From an uncultured Mycoplasmatota bacterium (GTDB lineage: Bacteria; Bacillota_I; Bacilli_A; RF39; UBA660), in assembly GCA_900553395.1 (NCBI GenBank), contig USDJ01000008.1, positions 3,146 to 67,145 on the forward strand: 64,000 nt of DNA, given 5' to 3'. Within the stretch, counting starts at the first letter, position 1; every line of letters starts with the position of its first letter. Made by a program: the position numbers and the translations under genes. The notes under the pieces are model-generated. The model did no database searches. It had not been told where the DNA came from and saw nothing but the letters and a program-made list of their open reading frames with translations. Shown here piece by piece: positions 36,020-45,420 of the stretch.

Positions 36020-38549
36020 CTTCTTTTTTTAATTCATATAACAAATTTATAGCTTCCATCGGAGTCATATTAAGTGGATCAACTGCTTTTAATTTATTAA
36101 TCAATTCATCATTTTCATTTTTTGTAACTAAATCAAGAGGTAATGATTCTTGAATTTTTATATCTCTTTTAGTTTCTTTTGATTCATAAACACTTAATAT
36201 TTCACTAGCTCTTTTAATTAGTGACTCTGGAAGATTAGCTAATTTAGCTACGTGTATTCCATAACTTTTATCAATACTTCCATCTTTTATTTTATGTAGA
36301 AATGTAACTGTTCCATTTTCTTCGTGTGCACTTACGTGTACATTTTTTAAATACTTTAGTGTATCAGAAAGTGATGTAAGTTCGTGATAATGTGTTGAAA
36401 ACATCATTTTAGCACCTATAAAATCGTGTATATATTCTATTATAGATTGCGCTAAAGCCATACCATCAAAAGTAGCAGTACCTCTTCCAAGTTCATCAAA
36501 TAATATCAAAGAATTTTTACTTGCATTTTTTATTGCTCTATTAGCTTCATTCATTTCAACCATAAATGTTGATTCACCGCTAACTAAATCATCGCTCGCA
36601 CCTATTCTAGTATATATAGCATCGAAAATTTTCATTTTAGCACTTGAAGCTGGTACAAAGCATCCTATTTGAGCCATTATAACTGTAATAGCAAGTTGTC
36701 TCATATATGTACTTTTTCCAGCCATATTAGGTCCAGTAATAAGTAATATGTTTGTATTTTCATCCATTATAATGTCATTAGGTACATACTCACTAGTCAT
36801 TACCTTTTCAACTACAGCATGCCTATTTTCTCTTATATCAATAACATTTTCATCAATCAATATTGGCCTTACATAATTGTTTTCTTCTGCAACAGTAGAA
36901 AATGATTGAAGAACATCTATTTCACTTATAGTTTTAGCTATTGCTTGTAAGCGAGGTATATATTTTTTTACTTCCTCTCTTATATTTACAAACAAATCAT
37001 ACTCTAAATTAATTATTCTTTCTTCAGCATTTAATATTAAGGATTCTTTTTCTTTTAGTACCGGACTTATATATCTTTCACAGTTACTTAATGTTTGTTT
37101 TCTTTCATATCCATAAGAATCTTTTACTAAGTTGGTCATGCCTTTTGATACTTCTATATAATATCCAAATACCTTGTTATATCCGACTTTAAGAGTCTTT
37201 ATTCCAGTCTTTTCTTTCTCTGAAGCCTCAAATTTAGCTATAAAATCTTTTCCATTAGTCCTAATACTTTTTAACTCATCTAGTTCACTATTATATCCTG
37301 ATTTTATCAAATAACCTTCTTTTAATCCTATAGGTGGATTATCATAAATAGATTTTTCTAATAACTCATATAAGTCACTTAGTGTTTCTATATCTTCAAA
37401 ACCTATAGAGTTTAGTATACTTTTAATATCTGGAAGAACTCTTAGTGAACTTTTAAGTTGCAATAAGTCTCTAGCATTTGCATTTCCAAAAGCTATTCGT
37501 CCACTTAGTCTTTCTAAATCATACACTTCATATAATAAATTTTTTAAGTCTTCTTTAAGGATAAACTCTTCTAATAGTTTCTCAACTATATCATACCTTT
37601 TATTAATTTCTTCTTTATCTACTAGTGGATTTTCTATATAATTTTTAAGCATACGAGAACCCATAGCAGTTTTAGTTTTATCAAGAAGCCAAATAAGAGA
37701 ATATTGTCTTTGTTTTAGTCTTAATGTTTCTGTAAGCTCCAAATTTCTTTTGGTATGAATATCCATTTTTAAATAATTAGAATTAACTTTAACAATGGCT
37801 TTTTGTAAATGTGATAATGATGTCATTTTAATATCTATAACATAACTTATAAGATATTTTAAAGATTTTATTAGTCTTTCATCAGAGATATCTTCGTAAA
37901 CATAATTATATTCTTCCAAATCTTTTATATCATCACAAATAGAAATTGATATATTAAATTGATTTTTTAGCACGTTCGTTATGTTTTTATCAAAGCTAGA
38001 TTCTACTATTACCTCTTTGATTCCTATACTTACTATTTCACTTATCAAACTCGAAGAATTATGATCAACAAGGCTTACATAAATCTCACCAGTTGTAATA
38101 TCAGTATAGCTTATTCCATATGCATGACTAAAATCTAAAATACTGCCTATATAGTTTGACTCATTTTCTTTTATTGAATCAGCATTCATAATAGTACCTT
38201 TACTAATAATCTGAATAAGACCTCTTTCTACTATTCCCTTAGCTTTTTTAGGGTCTTCTAACTGTTCACAAATTCCTATTTTATAACCTTTTTCTACCAT
38301 TTTTTCAATATAAATATCAACAGCATGATAAGGAACTCCACACATAGGTACTCTTTCTTCTAGTCCTGCACTTCTACCCGTTAAAGTAAGCTCTAATTCT
38401 CTAGATGTTAATACCGCATCCTCAAAAAACACTTCATAAAAATCCCCTAATCTATAAAAAATTATTACATCAGGATGCTCATTTTTTACACTTATATAAT
38501 GTTTCATCATAGGTGAAACTTTATTTATATCTACATCACACATCTTCAT
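36012..38549 (-). CDS. mutS: DNA mismatch repair protein MutS
   Basis: The protein has 845 residues. The mismatch-binding domain has YRLGDFYEVF (the Phe-x-Glu DNA-contact motif, about residues 24-33). The clamp and lever domains follow. The ATPase carries GPNMAGKSTYMRQLA, LFDELGRGTATFDG and the STHYHELT switch. It recognises base mismatches after replication. AGGTGATGTT precedes the ATG at 38549; the nine extra residues of the longest frame are not supported. No mutL is in the window. Confidence 0.97.
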   Translation of the reverse strand: MKMCDVDINKVSPMMKHYISVKNEHPDVIIFYRLGDFYEVFFEDAVLTSRELELTLTGRSAGLEERVPMCGVPYHAVDIYIEKMVEKGYKIGICEQLEDPKKAKGIVERGLIQIISKGTIMNADSIKENESNYIGSILDFSHAYGISYTDITTGEIYVSLVDHNSSSLISEIVSIGIKEVIVESSFDKNITNVLKNQFNISISICDDIKDLEEYNYVYEDISDERLIKSLKYLISYVIDIKMTSLSHLQKAIVKVNSNYLKMDIHTKRNLELTETLRLKQRQYSLIWLLDKTKTAMGSRMLKNYIENPLVDKEEINKRYDIVEKLLEEFILKEDLKNLLYEVYDLERLSGRIAFGNANARDLLQLKSSLRVLPDIKSILNSIGFEDIETLSDLYELLEKSIYDNPPIGLKEGYLIKSGYNSELDELKSIRTNGKDFIAKFEASEKEKTGIKTLKVGYNKVFGYYIEVSKGMTNLVKDSYGYERKQTLSNCERYISPVLKEKESLILNAEERIINLEYDLFVNIREEVKKYIPRLQAIAKTISEIDVLQSFSTVAEENNYVRPILIDENVIDIRENRHAVVEKVMTSEYVPNDIIMDENTNILLITGPNMAGKSTYMRQLAITVIMAQIGCFVPASSAKMKIFDAIYTRIGASDDLVSGESTFMVEMNEANRAIKNASKNSLILFDELGRGTATFDGMALAQSIIEYIHDFIGAKMMFSTHYHELTSLSDTLKYLKNVHVSAHEENGTVTFLHKIKDGSIDKSYGIHVAKLANLPESLIKRASEILSVYESKETKRDIKIQESLPLDLVTKNENDELINKLKAVDPLNMTPMEAINLLYELKKEVK

Positions 38550-38625
38550 AACATCACCTAGATAGTATTTTATCAAATTGTTTAGTTTAAATCCAGTATT
38601 TTAATACAAATATTAACTTTATATC

Positions 38626-38656
38626 ATAAAAAAACTATTAATAATCATTAATAGTT
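38626..38656 (-). terminator. Terminator of the PDZ-Lon protease gene
   Basis: AACTATTAAT and ATTAATAGTT pair perfectly over ten bases and are followed by seven T residues on the minus strand. Confidence 0.75.
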
Positions 38657-38691
38657 AAATCTATAAGTTTTAATATTTACTTTGATTTATA

Positions 38692-39708
38692 TTAATTATT
38701 GATACCTGAAGTATTTATATTATCTAAATAATTAATTACTTCCTCAAAAGTCGATACTCCTACTATATTTATATTATAATTATACTTATCTTTTAATTTC
38801 AAAGCTTCGTCCAAATTCTCACCTATTGGGACTATAAACAAATCTGCATTCTCTTTAACAGCACTTTTAAGCTTATATTCTACACCGCCTATGCTTCCAA
38901 CATTACCATCTAAATCTATAGTTCCAGTGCCAACTATTTTTAAACCTTTTGTAATGTCTTCTTTAGTTAAAGAATTGTATATTGAAAGAGCCATAATAAG
39001 TCCACCACTTGATCCTGATTCATTTTTATCTATACTAACACTTATACTAGGAACAGTATTATATTCTCTTATATTACTAATTGCCATACCAATTTTTTTA
39101 TTACCATCATCTTCTATTATATATGCATATTTATTTTTTGTAACTTTGTCACTTATACAAGTTATCTTTATTTTATCGCCTATTTCTAAATTATTAATTA
39201 TATCGCTTATATCTTCTTTTTTAATAATATCTATATCATTTATCTTTAATATTTCGTCACCTATTTTTAAATTTGTATTAGCATTTTCTTTGATCAAAGT
39301 AACTAATAACTTACTAGAAGTTACATCTATTTTGGAGTCTGAATACTTATATGCAACATAAATAGCATTGCTAACAGCTTCATTTATAAATATTTTATCT
39401 CTTAACGTATATTCTATATCGTTTTCTCCTTCAAGAATAACATCTTCTTTTTTTAATACCTTCCAGTCTTTGTTAAACAAAGATAAAATAAGAGTTGGTA
39501 TTGTTGCATTATATTCTTTTACATAGGCAAGATTAAAGCTTCCCTTACTTTCATATTTATCCATAACTATTTTATCACTTACATCACTGATACCACCTGG
39601 GGCATCTATGTAATAAGGAAACTTTATATTAAAAACAAAAAGCATTATCAAAAAAAATATTATAAACTTATAATTTTCTTTTAAAATTTTTTTTATAGCT
39701 CTTATCAT
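38692..39708 (-). CDS. Membrane PDZ/Lon-type (S16) protease, YlbL/SepM-like
   Basis: The protein has 338 residues. One N-terminal helix (about 13-27) is followed by DAPGG, common to this family. A PDZ domain (about 120-190) has LKIGDEILKINDIDI. The C-terminal Lon proteolytic domain has the catalytic Ser in ESGSSGGLIMALSIYN and Lys in GGVEYKLKSA, with GTIDLDGNVGSIGG between them. In Bacilli such proteins process exported peptides or division factors at the outer membrane face. ATP-binding Lon parts are absent, as usual for YlbL-like proteins. Confidence 0.87.
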   Translation of the reverse strand: MIRAIKKILKENYKFIIFFLIMLFVFNIKFPYYIDAPGGISDVSDKIVMDKYESKGSFNLAYVKEYNATIPTLILSLFNKDWKVLKKEDVILEGENDIEYTLRDKIFINEAVSNAIYVAYKYSDSKIDVTSSKLLVTLIKENANTNLKIGDEILKINDIDIIKKEDISDIINNLEIGDKIKITCISDKVTKNKYAYIIEDDGNKKIGMAISNIREYNTVPSISVSIDKNESGSSGGLIMALSIYNSLTKEDITKGLKIVGTGTIDLDGNVGSIGGVEYKLKSAVKENADLFIVPIGENLDEALKLKDKYNYNINIVGVSTFEEVINYLDNINTSGINN

Positions 39709-39758
39709 ATAATCACCTAATATATATTTATGATATCACTTATAATTTTATTTATCAA

Positions 39759-39784
39759 TAAAAAAGTAGACTACAAAGTCTACA
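39759..39784 (-). terminator. Terminator of the 333-aa membrane protein gene
   Basis: GTAGACT and AGTCTAC pair around a four-base loop, with six T residues on the minus strand; the stop codon lies in the stem. Confidence 0.75.
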
Positions 39785-40781
39785 TTCTTAACATTTTTTG
39801 ATAATTATTTAATTCTGGATCTATACTTTCTGTTGGTTCAATAGCATTCTTGTTTTTTCCATCACAATGTAACATTCCATCAGTTGCATTATAATAAACG
39901 TCATCTGGATTTTCAAGACCATTTAAATAATCTTGATAGCTTGCCCAAACATTTCCATAAGAATCTGTATAAGCACCACTATTTTGATTAGAATTTTCTG
40001 TTGGAGCTGTTGGAGCTGTTGGTGCAACAGTTTCTGTTGGAGTTGTTGGCTCTTGAGTTTCTTCAATAGTTGGTTTAGTTGTCGTATATTTAGGATTATT
40101 TAAAACCTCTTCATAGCGTGCTTTTTCAACTAGAGTTCCTTTAGCTATAACAAGTGTTCCTGTTGATTTATAGTAAATATCATATTGTGAATAAACATAT
40201 TTTCCAACTTGATCTATAGGAACATACTCTCCTCTTCCAGAATCCCAAGCATAACCATCAGGTATATTGCTTCCTGTTCCTTGATCTATAATATTATTAT
40301 CAGGATCAACTACTATATATCCTGGATCACTATCGATTATATCAGAAGTGTTATTGTTATTAGAACCATTCTCTGCATTATTACGAGCGTCATCATCTAC
40401 ATAATAAGTTCCATCTTTACCTACAACAATACTTCCTATATCTACATTACCTGTAACATTACCATATTGTCTTTGTGAATTAGAATCTATAGCAATACCT
40501 TTTCCTAAATCATTTAGTGATCTATCACTTAAGTCATCAAAGCTTGAAGTAGTATACTTTTTATTAGAAGTTGATTTCTTATTTTTACTCCTATTTTTTA
40601 ATAAAAAACCTGTAATTCCAGTAGTAGCAACTAAGAAAAAAGCTATTAATGATACCACGAATCTTTTTCTTTTTTTCTTTGGCTTTTTAGGTGCACTTAC
40701 ACTTTCGTTAGCCATACACGCATTTTTTTCGGCAATTACTCTATCAGCATATTCTTCAAATTTTATATCTTCTTCTGTCAT
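39780..40781 (-). CDS. 333-aa single-pass exported protein, low complexity
   Basis: A 40-residue cytoplasmic start with a Lys/Arg cluster (KKPKKKRKRF) precedes one membrane helix (about 42-61). The outside part is rich in Asn, Asp, Ser and Thr. It contains Thr/Pro/Ala repeats (TETVAPTAPTAPTE) and short Tyr-containing segments such as GTYYVDDD, DSYGNVWASYQDYLNGL and DVYYNATDGMLHC. No sorting motif is present. GAGGG precedes the ATG. Probably wall-spanning or surface-exposed; family not recognised. Confidence 0.6.
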   Translation of the reverse strand: MTEEDIKFEEYADRVIAEKNACMANESVSAPKKPKKKRKRFVVSLIAFFLVATTGITGFLLKNRSKNKKSTSNKKYTTSSFDDLSDRSLNDLGKGIAIDSNSQRQYGNVTGNVDIGSIVVGKDGTYYVDDDARNNAENGSNNNNTSDIIDSDPGYIVVDPDNNIIDQGTGSNIPDGYAWDSGRGEYVPIDQVGKYVYSQYDIYYKSTGTLVIAKGTLVEKARYEEVLNNPKYTTTKPTIEETQEPTTPTETVAPTAPTAPTENSNQNSGAYTDSYGNVWASYQDYLNGLENPDDVYYNATDGMLHCDGKNKNAIEPTESIDPELNNYQKMLRM

Positions 40782-40887
40782 AATAAATCCCTCTTTCTTT
40801 TAAAATTATATGTGCGTTTTTAATTGATGCACTATATACTAGCATATTTTAATCGTTTTGTCAATTTATTCATATTTATGTAGTAAG

Positions 40888-40915
40888 AAAAAAAGAAATA
40901 AAAAACTATTTCTTA
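40888..40915 (-). terminator. Terminator of folD
   Basis: AAGAAATA and TATTTCTT pair around a short T-rich loop, with a T-run on the minus strand. Confidence 0.65.
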
Positions 40916-41742
40916 TTGTTATAACATAAAAGGATATTTTTTAAGAACATTGCCACATTTATTGGTCCTATACCACCTATCGCTGGAGTAATTATAGATG
41001 CCTTTTTCTTGACATTTTCAAAATCGACATCACCATAAACTTTACCTGATACAACACTTAGCCCAGCATCTATTACAACTGCTCCATCTTTAACCATTTC
41101 GCTAGTTACAAGATCTTTTTTCCCAGCAGCACTTATTATTATATCCGCAAATGATGTATAATGCTTAAGGTCAACAGTTTTACTATGACAAACGCTAACA
41201 GTAGCACCTTCACTTAATAATACATTTATGAGTGGTCTTCCAACAAGTTTTCCCTTGCCTATTATAGTTACATTTTTTCCTTCAAGTTCTACTTTATATT
41301 TTTTTAATACTTCCATAATAGCTTGAATAGTACAAGGAACAATTGTCTTTCTACCACTTATAAGTCTTCCTATATTGATGTCAGTAAGTCCATCTATATC
41401 TTTACTATTAATAATAGTATTTAATATTCTTTTTTCATTATATCTTTCTGGAATTGGAAGTTGTACCATAATACCATTAACATAATCATCATTATTTAAT
41501 TCTTTTATTTTATTTATTATAGTGAGTTCCGGAGTGTCATCTTCAAAGTTAAAGTATCTGAAATATATTCCAGCCTTGCTACAAGCTTCCTCTTTAACTT
41601 TTATATATTTTTCACTTATAGCATTAGTGCCTATTTGTATAACTGCAACACTGGGTCTTATTATACATCCTTTAATGCTCTGTTTTACCTCATCTTGTAT
41701 TTCTTTACTTATTTCATTTCCATCTACTATAATACTATCCAT
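40906..41742 (-). CDS. folD: Bifunctional methylenetetrahydrofolate dehydrogenase/cyclohydrolase
   Basis: The protein has 278 residues. YIKVKEEACSKAGI carries the Tyr/Lys active-site pair, VQLPIP, DIDGLTDINIG and IVPCTIQAIMEVL are conserved, and the NADP-binding VTIIGKGKLVGRPL and the closing VITPAIGGIGPINVAMFLKN are complete. It interconverts methylene-, methenyl- and formyl-tetrahydrofolate for purine and initiator tRNA synthesis. GGAGATGA precedes the ATG. It is flanked by its own terminator and stands alone. Confidence 0.96.
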   Translation of the reverse strand: MDSIIVDGNEISKEIQDEVKQSIKGCIIRPSVAVIQIGTNAISEKYIKVKEEACSKAGIYFRYFNFEDDTPELTIINKIKELNNDDYVNGIMVQLPIPERYNEKRILNTIINSKDIDGLTDINIGRLISGRKTIVPCTIQAIMEVLKKYKVELEGKNVTIIGKGKLVGRPLINVLLSEGATVSVCHSKTVDLKHYTSFADIIISAAGKKDLVTSEMVKDGAVVIDAGLSVVSGKVYGDVDFENVKKKASIITPAIGGIGPINVAMFLKNILLCYNNKK

Positions 41743-41858
41743 ATAATATAATCATCTCCAATATTACTTTCATTGTAATTCAATTATAACAAATCCATAA
41801 GATAGGTTGTCAAGACTTAACACTATTATTAAATGTATTTGACATTTTTAGTGTAAAA

Positions 41859-41893
41859 TAAAAAAATTGGTTAAAAATTAAACATTAACCAAT
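41859..41893 (-). terminator. Terminator of the thioredoxin/CcdA gene
   Basis: ATTGGTTAA and TTAACCAAT form a nine-base stem followed by seven T residues on the minus strand. Confidence 0.75.
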
Positions 41894-43040
41894 CTTGTTT
41901 AAAAATCATAAGTATACCTATCAATATCATTATAATGCCACCTACAAGATGAGAATATTTTGTATATTTATTAGATATTCCAGTAAGTTTTAGTGATGTC
42001 ATAGCTATTATAAATACCACTATATCATCAATCATAAACATAAGCATATATATTAACATATATAATGAATATTCTAGTTTGGATAAATTATTTAATGAAA
42101 GAATTTCAATAAACATAGCTGGCAATCCAGCTGAGCAAGCAAGTTCTACTAAGTTAACAGATATAGCAAGTAACATTATTCCAATAATTGAAATAACAAA
42201 GTGTTTTTCTGATACTATATCTTTTATCCTATCCATTATTTTTTTCTTTTTCTTCTTATCAGTAACTTGACATCCAGTATTATTTTTTAAACTCTTTTTA
42301 AAACTTACCAAATTAATAGTTCCGCCTATTAGAGCTACAAGCGCTATAACATATTTAAACAAGGAACCTACACTAGAGTTAGCTAAGGCTAAAATTCCTG
42401 TCATAAACGCCATATAAACAAGAGCAGATGTTACTAAGAATACAATTCCTAGGGTCCACATTTTTTTCCTATCTTTCATGTTAAATAACATGCTAATTAA
42501 AAATATTAAAACCCACATAGCACATGGATTAAATCCATCAACAAATCCTATTAATGCAGAAATAAGTGGTAAAGAAATATTTTTAGCGTTAAATATAATT
42601 TTTTTACCAAATATATTTAATACCTTATCAGCACTTTTTGTGTAAATTTCTTTATTTTTATCTACACACGATTTTATATCCTTATTTTGAATTATATCTT
42701 CAACCACGTCACAATGTTCTTTTTCGCTATAAGATTCTATCATTGAATCTATATTATTTTTTATTTCATCACTATACCCTATAACATAGTCACTTCCTAT
42801 TATAGTAAGTGGTACAGATGACTCTTTTATATTTAATTCTTTTCTAACTTTACTAAGCAAATTGGAATAAGAACTAACTTCGTAATATTTTACATTAACG
42901 TCATCTAAAGTCTTCAAATACTCAATCTCTCTTTTGCAATGAGGACAAGAATCACTGTGAAATAAATAAACATTCACTTTAGCACTTGCTAAAGGAATAA
43001 ATAAAAATAAAGCAAAAAAAGTCAATAATATTTTTTTCAT
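41871..43040 (-). CDS. Exported thioredoxin-like domain fused to a CcdA-like membrane protein
   Basis: The protein has 389 residues. A signal-like helix (1-20) precedes a thioredoxin/glutaredoxin-like domain with HSDSCPHCKREIEYL (CPHC, about 32-35). A Cys pair occurs in CDVVEDIIQNKDIKSC. The C-terminal half has six to seven helices with DGFNPCAMWVLIFLISML and ELACSAGLPAMF, the two Cys positions typical of CcdA/DsbD electron carriers. It probably moves electrons across the membrane to exported disulfide proteins. Its start overlaps the upstream thioredoxin-like gene by four bases. Confidence 0.82.
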   Translation of the reverse strand: MKKILLTFFALFLFIPLASAKVNVYLFHSDSCPHCKREIEYLKTLDDVNVKYYEVSSYSNLLSKVRKELNIKESSVPLTIIGSDYVIGYSDEIKNNIDSMIESYSEKEHCDVVEDIIQNKDIKSCVDKNKEIYTKSADKVLNIFGKKIIFNAKNISLPLISALIGFVDGFNPCAMWVLIFLISMLFNMKDRKKMWTLGIVFLVTSALVYMAFMTGILALANSSVGSLFKYVIALVALIGGTINLVSFKKSLKNNTGCQVTDKKKKKKIMDRIKDIVSEKHFVISIIGIMLLAISVNLVELACSAGLPAMFIEILSLNNLSKLEYSLYMLIYMLMFMIDDIVVFIIAMTSLKLTGISNKYTKYSHLVGGIIMILIGILMIFKQDWLMFNF

Positions 43041-43285
43041 GATAACTCCAAAAACCTTTCTATCTCAGCTTTAGAATGCTCTCCTATAAGCCTTTCTTGC
43101 TCCTTACCATTTACTAGTTTAATATAAACCGGTAAAATATCTCCTACATTATATTTTTCTATATCATCAGTATCATAATCTAAAGAAACTATGTCGATAT
43201 TTTTATCTTTTATAATACTATTAAGCCTAGATTTCATAATCAAGCAACTGCTACACCATATAGCATCTATTTTTATAAATTTCAT
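43037..43285 (-). CDS. Small thioredoxin-like protein
   Basis: The protein has 82 residues. A thioredoxin fold is suggested by FIKIDAIWCSSCLIMKSRLN (CSSC redox pair at about 11-14), DIVSLDYDTDD and the cis-Pro segment ILPVYIKLVNGKE. It lacks a signal peptide, so it is cytoplasmic. It probably supplies electrons to the CcdA-like membrane protein encoded immediately downstream (ATGA overlap). AAGGAG precedes the start. Confidence 0.8.
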   Translation of the reverse strand: MKFIKIDAIWCSSCLIMKSRLNSIIKDKNIDIVSLDYDTDDIEKYNVGDILPVYIKLVNGKEQERLIGEHSKAEIERFLELS

Positions 43286-43288
43286 ATT

Positions 43289-43867
43289 TTACTCCTTTAT
43301 TTTTACACCTAACAATCTAACTAGATAAATAGATTGTGAAATATCAATGACTGCTCCTTTTAAATCTGAAAGTTTAATATTTATTCCACTAATGTTACAA
43401 CTGGATAAATCAATATTCTTTAGTGTAGTATCAAGTACTTCGCTATCCTTAAAGTTTACGCAGTCTAGTTTTATATTTTTTAATTCTAAATTTAAATATG
43501 TAGATATAGAAAAATCAGAGTTATCAATATCTACATTCTTTATTTTTGAATTAGATACATTCACAAGCTTACAAACACTATCGCTTATCTTAACATTTAA
43601 AATACTACAATCTATAAAATTAACTCCTAGCATTTTACAATTTATAAATGTAACCTCATATAAACTTGCATTAATAAACTTTACATTAGATAAATCGCAA
43701 GAAATAAAAATTGTGTTTGAAATATAAGTATTAATATAATCATCTTCTGCTAGTACAACATTATTAAACTTGCAATTAGATATTTCATTATATTTTTTAA
43801 AATCAACAGATGCATCGTTAAATTCCATACTATCTAAATATTCTGTATCTACATCTATCTTAGACAT
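43289..43867 (-). CDS. Pentapeptide-repeat protein
   Basis: The protein has 192 residues. From about residue 20 the chain follows a five-residue pattern with central Leu, Phe or Ile and small or polar neighbours (SNCKFNNVVLA, SNTIFISCDLSNVKFINASL, KMLGVNFIDCSIL), giving a right-handed beta helix. Function is unknown. Some relatives mimic DNA and protect gyrase, but nothing here proves that. The start lies inside the cysteine desulfurase gene (13-base overlap) with AAGGAA upstream, so it is co-transcribed with that gene and the thioredoxin genes. Confidence 0.82.
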   Translation of the reverse strand: MSKIDVDTEYLDSMEFNDASVDFKKYNEISNCKFNNVVLAEDDYINTYISNTIFISCDLSNVKFINASLYEVTFINCKMLGVNFIDCSILNVKISDSVCKLVNVSNSKIKNVDIDNSDFSISTYLNLELKNIKLDCVNFKDSEVLDTTLKNIDLSSCNISGINIKLSDLKGAVIDISQSIYLVRLLGVKIKE

Positions 43868-44979
43868 GAAAGTTCCTTATAACACTTATAAAAGCATTCA
43901 AGAAAATAATCCAACTCTTCTTTTTTTGTTAAATAAGATAAACTAATTCTAATACTGTGCTCAGCTATATGATCTTCGTGTGTTAATGCATATACTGCCC
44001 TAGATCTTGTGGATGAGGATGAACAAGCACTTTGAGTGGATATATATATATCATATTTTTCTAATGCGTGAAGCATAGTTTCTGGCTTAACTTTTAATAC
44101 GCTAATATTTAAAATATGTGGTATGCACGAATCATTACTATTTATTGTTACATCGTCATATTTTTTTAAATTGTCTTTCAAATAATTGTTTAAATATTTT
44201 ACTTTTTCTTCTTTTTCTAAAATACCATCTAATGCGAGTCTTAATGCCTTGCTTATAGAAACAATTAATGGAAGACAAGGTGTTCCACTCCTATATACAC
44301 TAGTACTTTTTCCACCATGTATTATTGGTGTAAGCTCTATTTTTTCTTTTTTTATAAGCACTCCTATTCCTTTAATTCCAAAAAACTTATGAGCAGAAAA
44401 ACTTGCGAGATCAACACAAGACATATCTACATCTATCTTTCCAACAGCTTGAGTCATATCTGAATGAAAAAAGCACTTTGGATATTTTGACAATATTTTT
44501 GAAATTTCTGCTAAAGGTTGCTTAATACCAATTTCACTATTAACAGCACTTATACTTACTAATATTGTGTCATCTCTAATTAAAGACTCTAAATCTTCTA
44601 AATTAACAGTACCATCTGAATTAAGCTTTACAAAATCCACCTCATACCCATTATCAACTAGATAATTTATTGGCCCATATATAGAGGAATGCTCAAGTTC
44701 AGTTGTAATAATATGCTTGCCCCTATTTTTATATTTATCGCAGATTCCTTTTATTGCTAAATTATTTGATTCGCTAGCACCACTTGTATAAATTATTTCT
44801 TTTTCTTTAACTTTTAGAAGACGTGCAATCTGACTAGTTGCACTATCTATAACTTTTTTTGCTTCAACACCTAATTTATGCAAAGAATTAGGATTACCTA
44901 TATATTCATGTGCTAAAACGAAACTATCTAAGACTTCTTTATTAGCTTTTGTTGTAGCACTATAATCTAAATATACCAT
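43855..44979 (-). CDS. Cysteine desulfurase (NifS/IscS family)
   Basis: The protein has 374 residues. YLDYSATTKANKEVLDSF opens the fold; SGASESNNLAIKG, HSSIYGP, DMTQAVGKIDVDM, SFSAHKFFGIKGIG with the PLP Lys, and STQSACSSSSTRSR with the catalytic Cys are present. It removes sulfur from cysteine for Fe-S clusters or tRNA thiolation. No iscU, thiI or mnmA lies next to it, so the acceptor is unknown. AGGTGA decides the ATG at 44979. It leads an operon with the pentapeptide and thioredoxin-like genes. Confidence 0.93.
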   Translation of the reverse strand: MVYLDYSATTKANKEVLDSFVLAHEYIGNPNSLHKLGVEAKKVIDSATSQIARLLKVKEKEIIYTSGASESNNLAIKGICDKYKNRGKHIITTELEHSSIYGPINYLVDNGYEVDFVKLNSDGTVNLEDLESLIRDDTILVSISAVNSEIGIKQPLAEISKILSKYPKCFFHSDMTQAVGKIDVDMSCVDLASFSAHKFFGIKGIGVLIKKEKIELTPIIHGGKSTSVYRSGTPCLPLIVSISKALRLALDGILEKEEKVKYLNNYLKDNLKKYDDVTINSNDSCIPHILNISVLKVKPETMLHALEKYDIYISTQSACSSSSTRSRAVYALTHEDHIAEHSIRISLSYLTKKEELDYFLECFYKCYKELSCLR

Positions 44980-45012
44980 ACAATTCACCTATCACATTAT
45001 ATCACAGCATTA

Positions 45013-45041
45013 AGCAAAAAAAAAGAGGTTAACCTCTTTTC
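45013..45041 (-). terminator. Terminator after the 42-aa membrane protein gene
   Basis: AAAAGAGGTTAACCTCTTTT is a perfect 20-bp palindrome; the minus strand continues with a long T-run. Confidence 0.8.
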
Positions 45042-45169
45042 TAGTATAAACAAGATCCTAGTATAATAGCAAGTAAAATGTATAATACAATTATTATAAC
45101 GAATCCACTATTATTCTTACAACATCTTGTTGTTTCAACAGTATTATTACAAGAGTTATTTGTACTCAT
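45041..45169 (-). CDS. 42-aa tiny membrane protein, YjcZ-like
   Basis: The small ORF starts MSTNNSCNNTVETTRCCKNN and ends in one helix, GFVIIIVLYILLAIILGSCL. The Gly-Phe followed by a long aliphatic helix resembles the YjcZ/tiny-TM family seen in spore-forming Bacilli. TAAGGAGGTG precedes the ATG. It is paired with a second tiny protein 12 bp upstream and closed by a strong terminator, forming a two-gene unit. The sporulation link is known only for the family and inferred here. Confidence 0.65.
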   Translation of the reverse strand: MSTNNSCNNTVETTRCCKNNSGFVIIIVLYILLAIILGSCLY

Positions 45170-45181
45170 CTTGACACCTCC

Positions 45182-45268
45182 TTAAATATAAGCTCCAAGT
45201 ATGATTATTAAAAGAATAAATAATACTAAAACTATAGCTGCTCCAGATACACCAGAATTACAACACAT
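45182..45268 (-). CDS. 28-aa tiny membrane protein, YjcZ-like
   Basis: The ORF encodes MCCNSGVSGAAIVLVLFILL and continues IIILGAYI. It is a single helix with two Cys at the start. GGAGG precedes the ATG. Its layout closely matches tiny sporulation-associated YjcZ-type proteins. It is the first gene of the two-gene unit ending at 45041. Confidence 0.65.
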   Translation of the reverse strand: MCCNSGVSGAAIVLVLFILLIIILGAYI

Positions 45269-45339
45269 ATAATCTTTCCTCCTTTTTTTATCTTTTCAAA
45301 GTATTTTATGAAATTTTTGTAAATATGTGAGCAATTCTG

Positions 45340-45368
45340 TTGAATTTTAAATATTATTTTGTTAAAAT
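45340..45368 (+). promoter_or_regulatory. Promoter of the PrsA-like gene
   Basis: TTGAAT (45340-45345) and TAAAAT (45363-45368) are 17 bp apart, about 53 bases before the ATG. Confidence 0.55.
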
Positions 45369-45420
45369 ATTAGTTGTATGATGAAATACATCGTATTTAT
45401 TATAGAAAGGAGAGGCTAAA

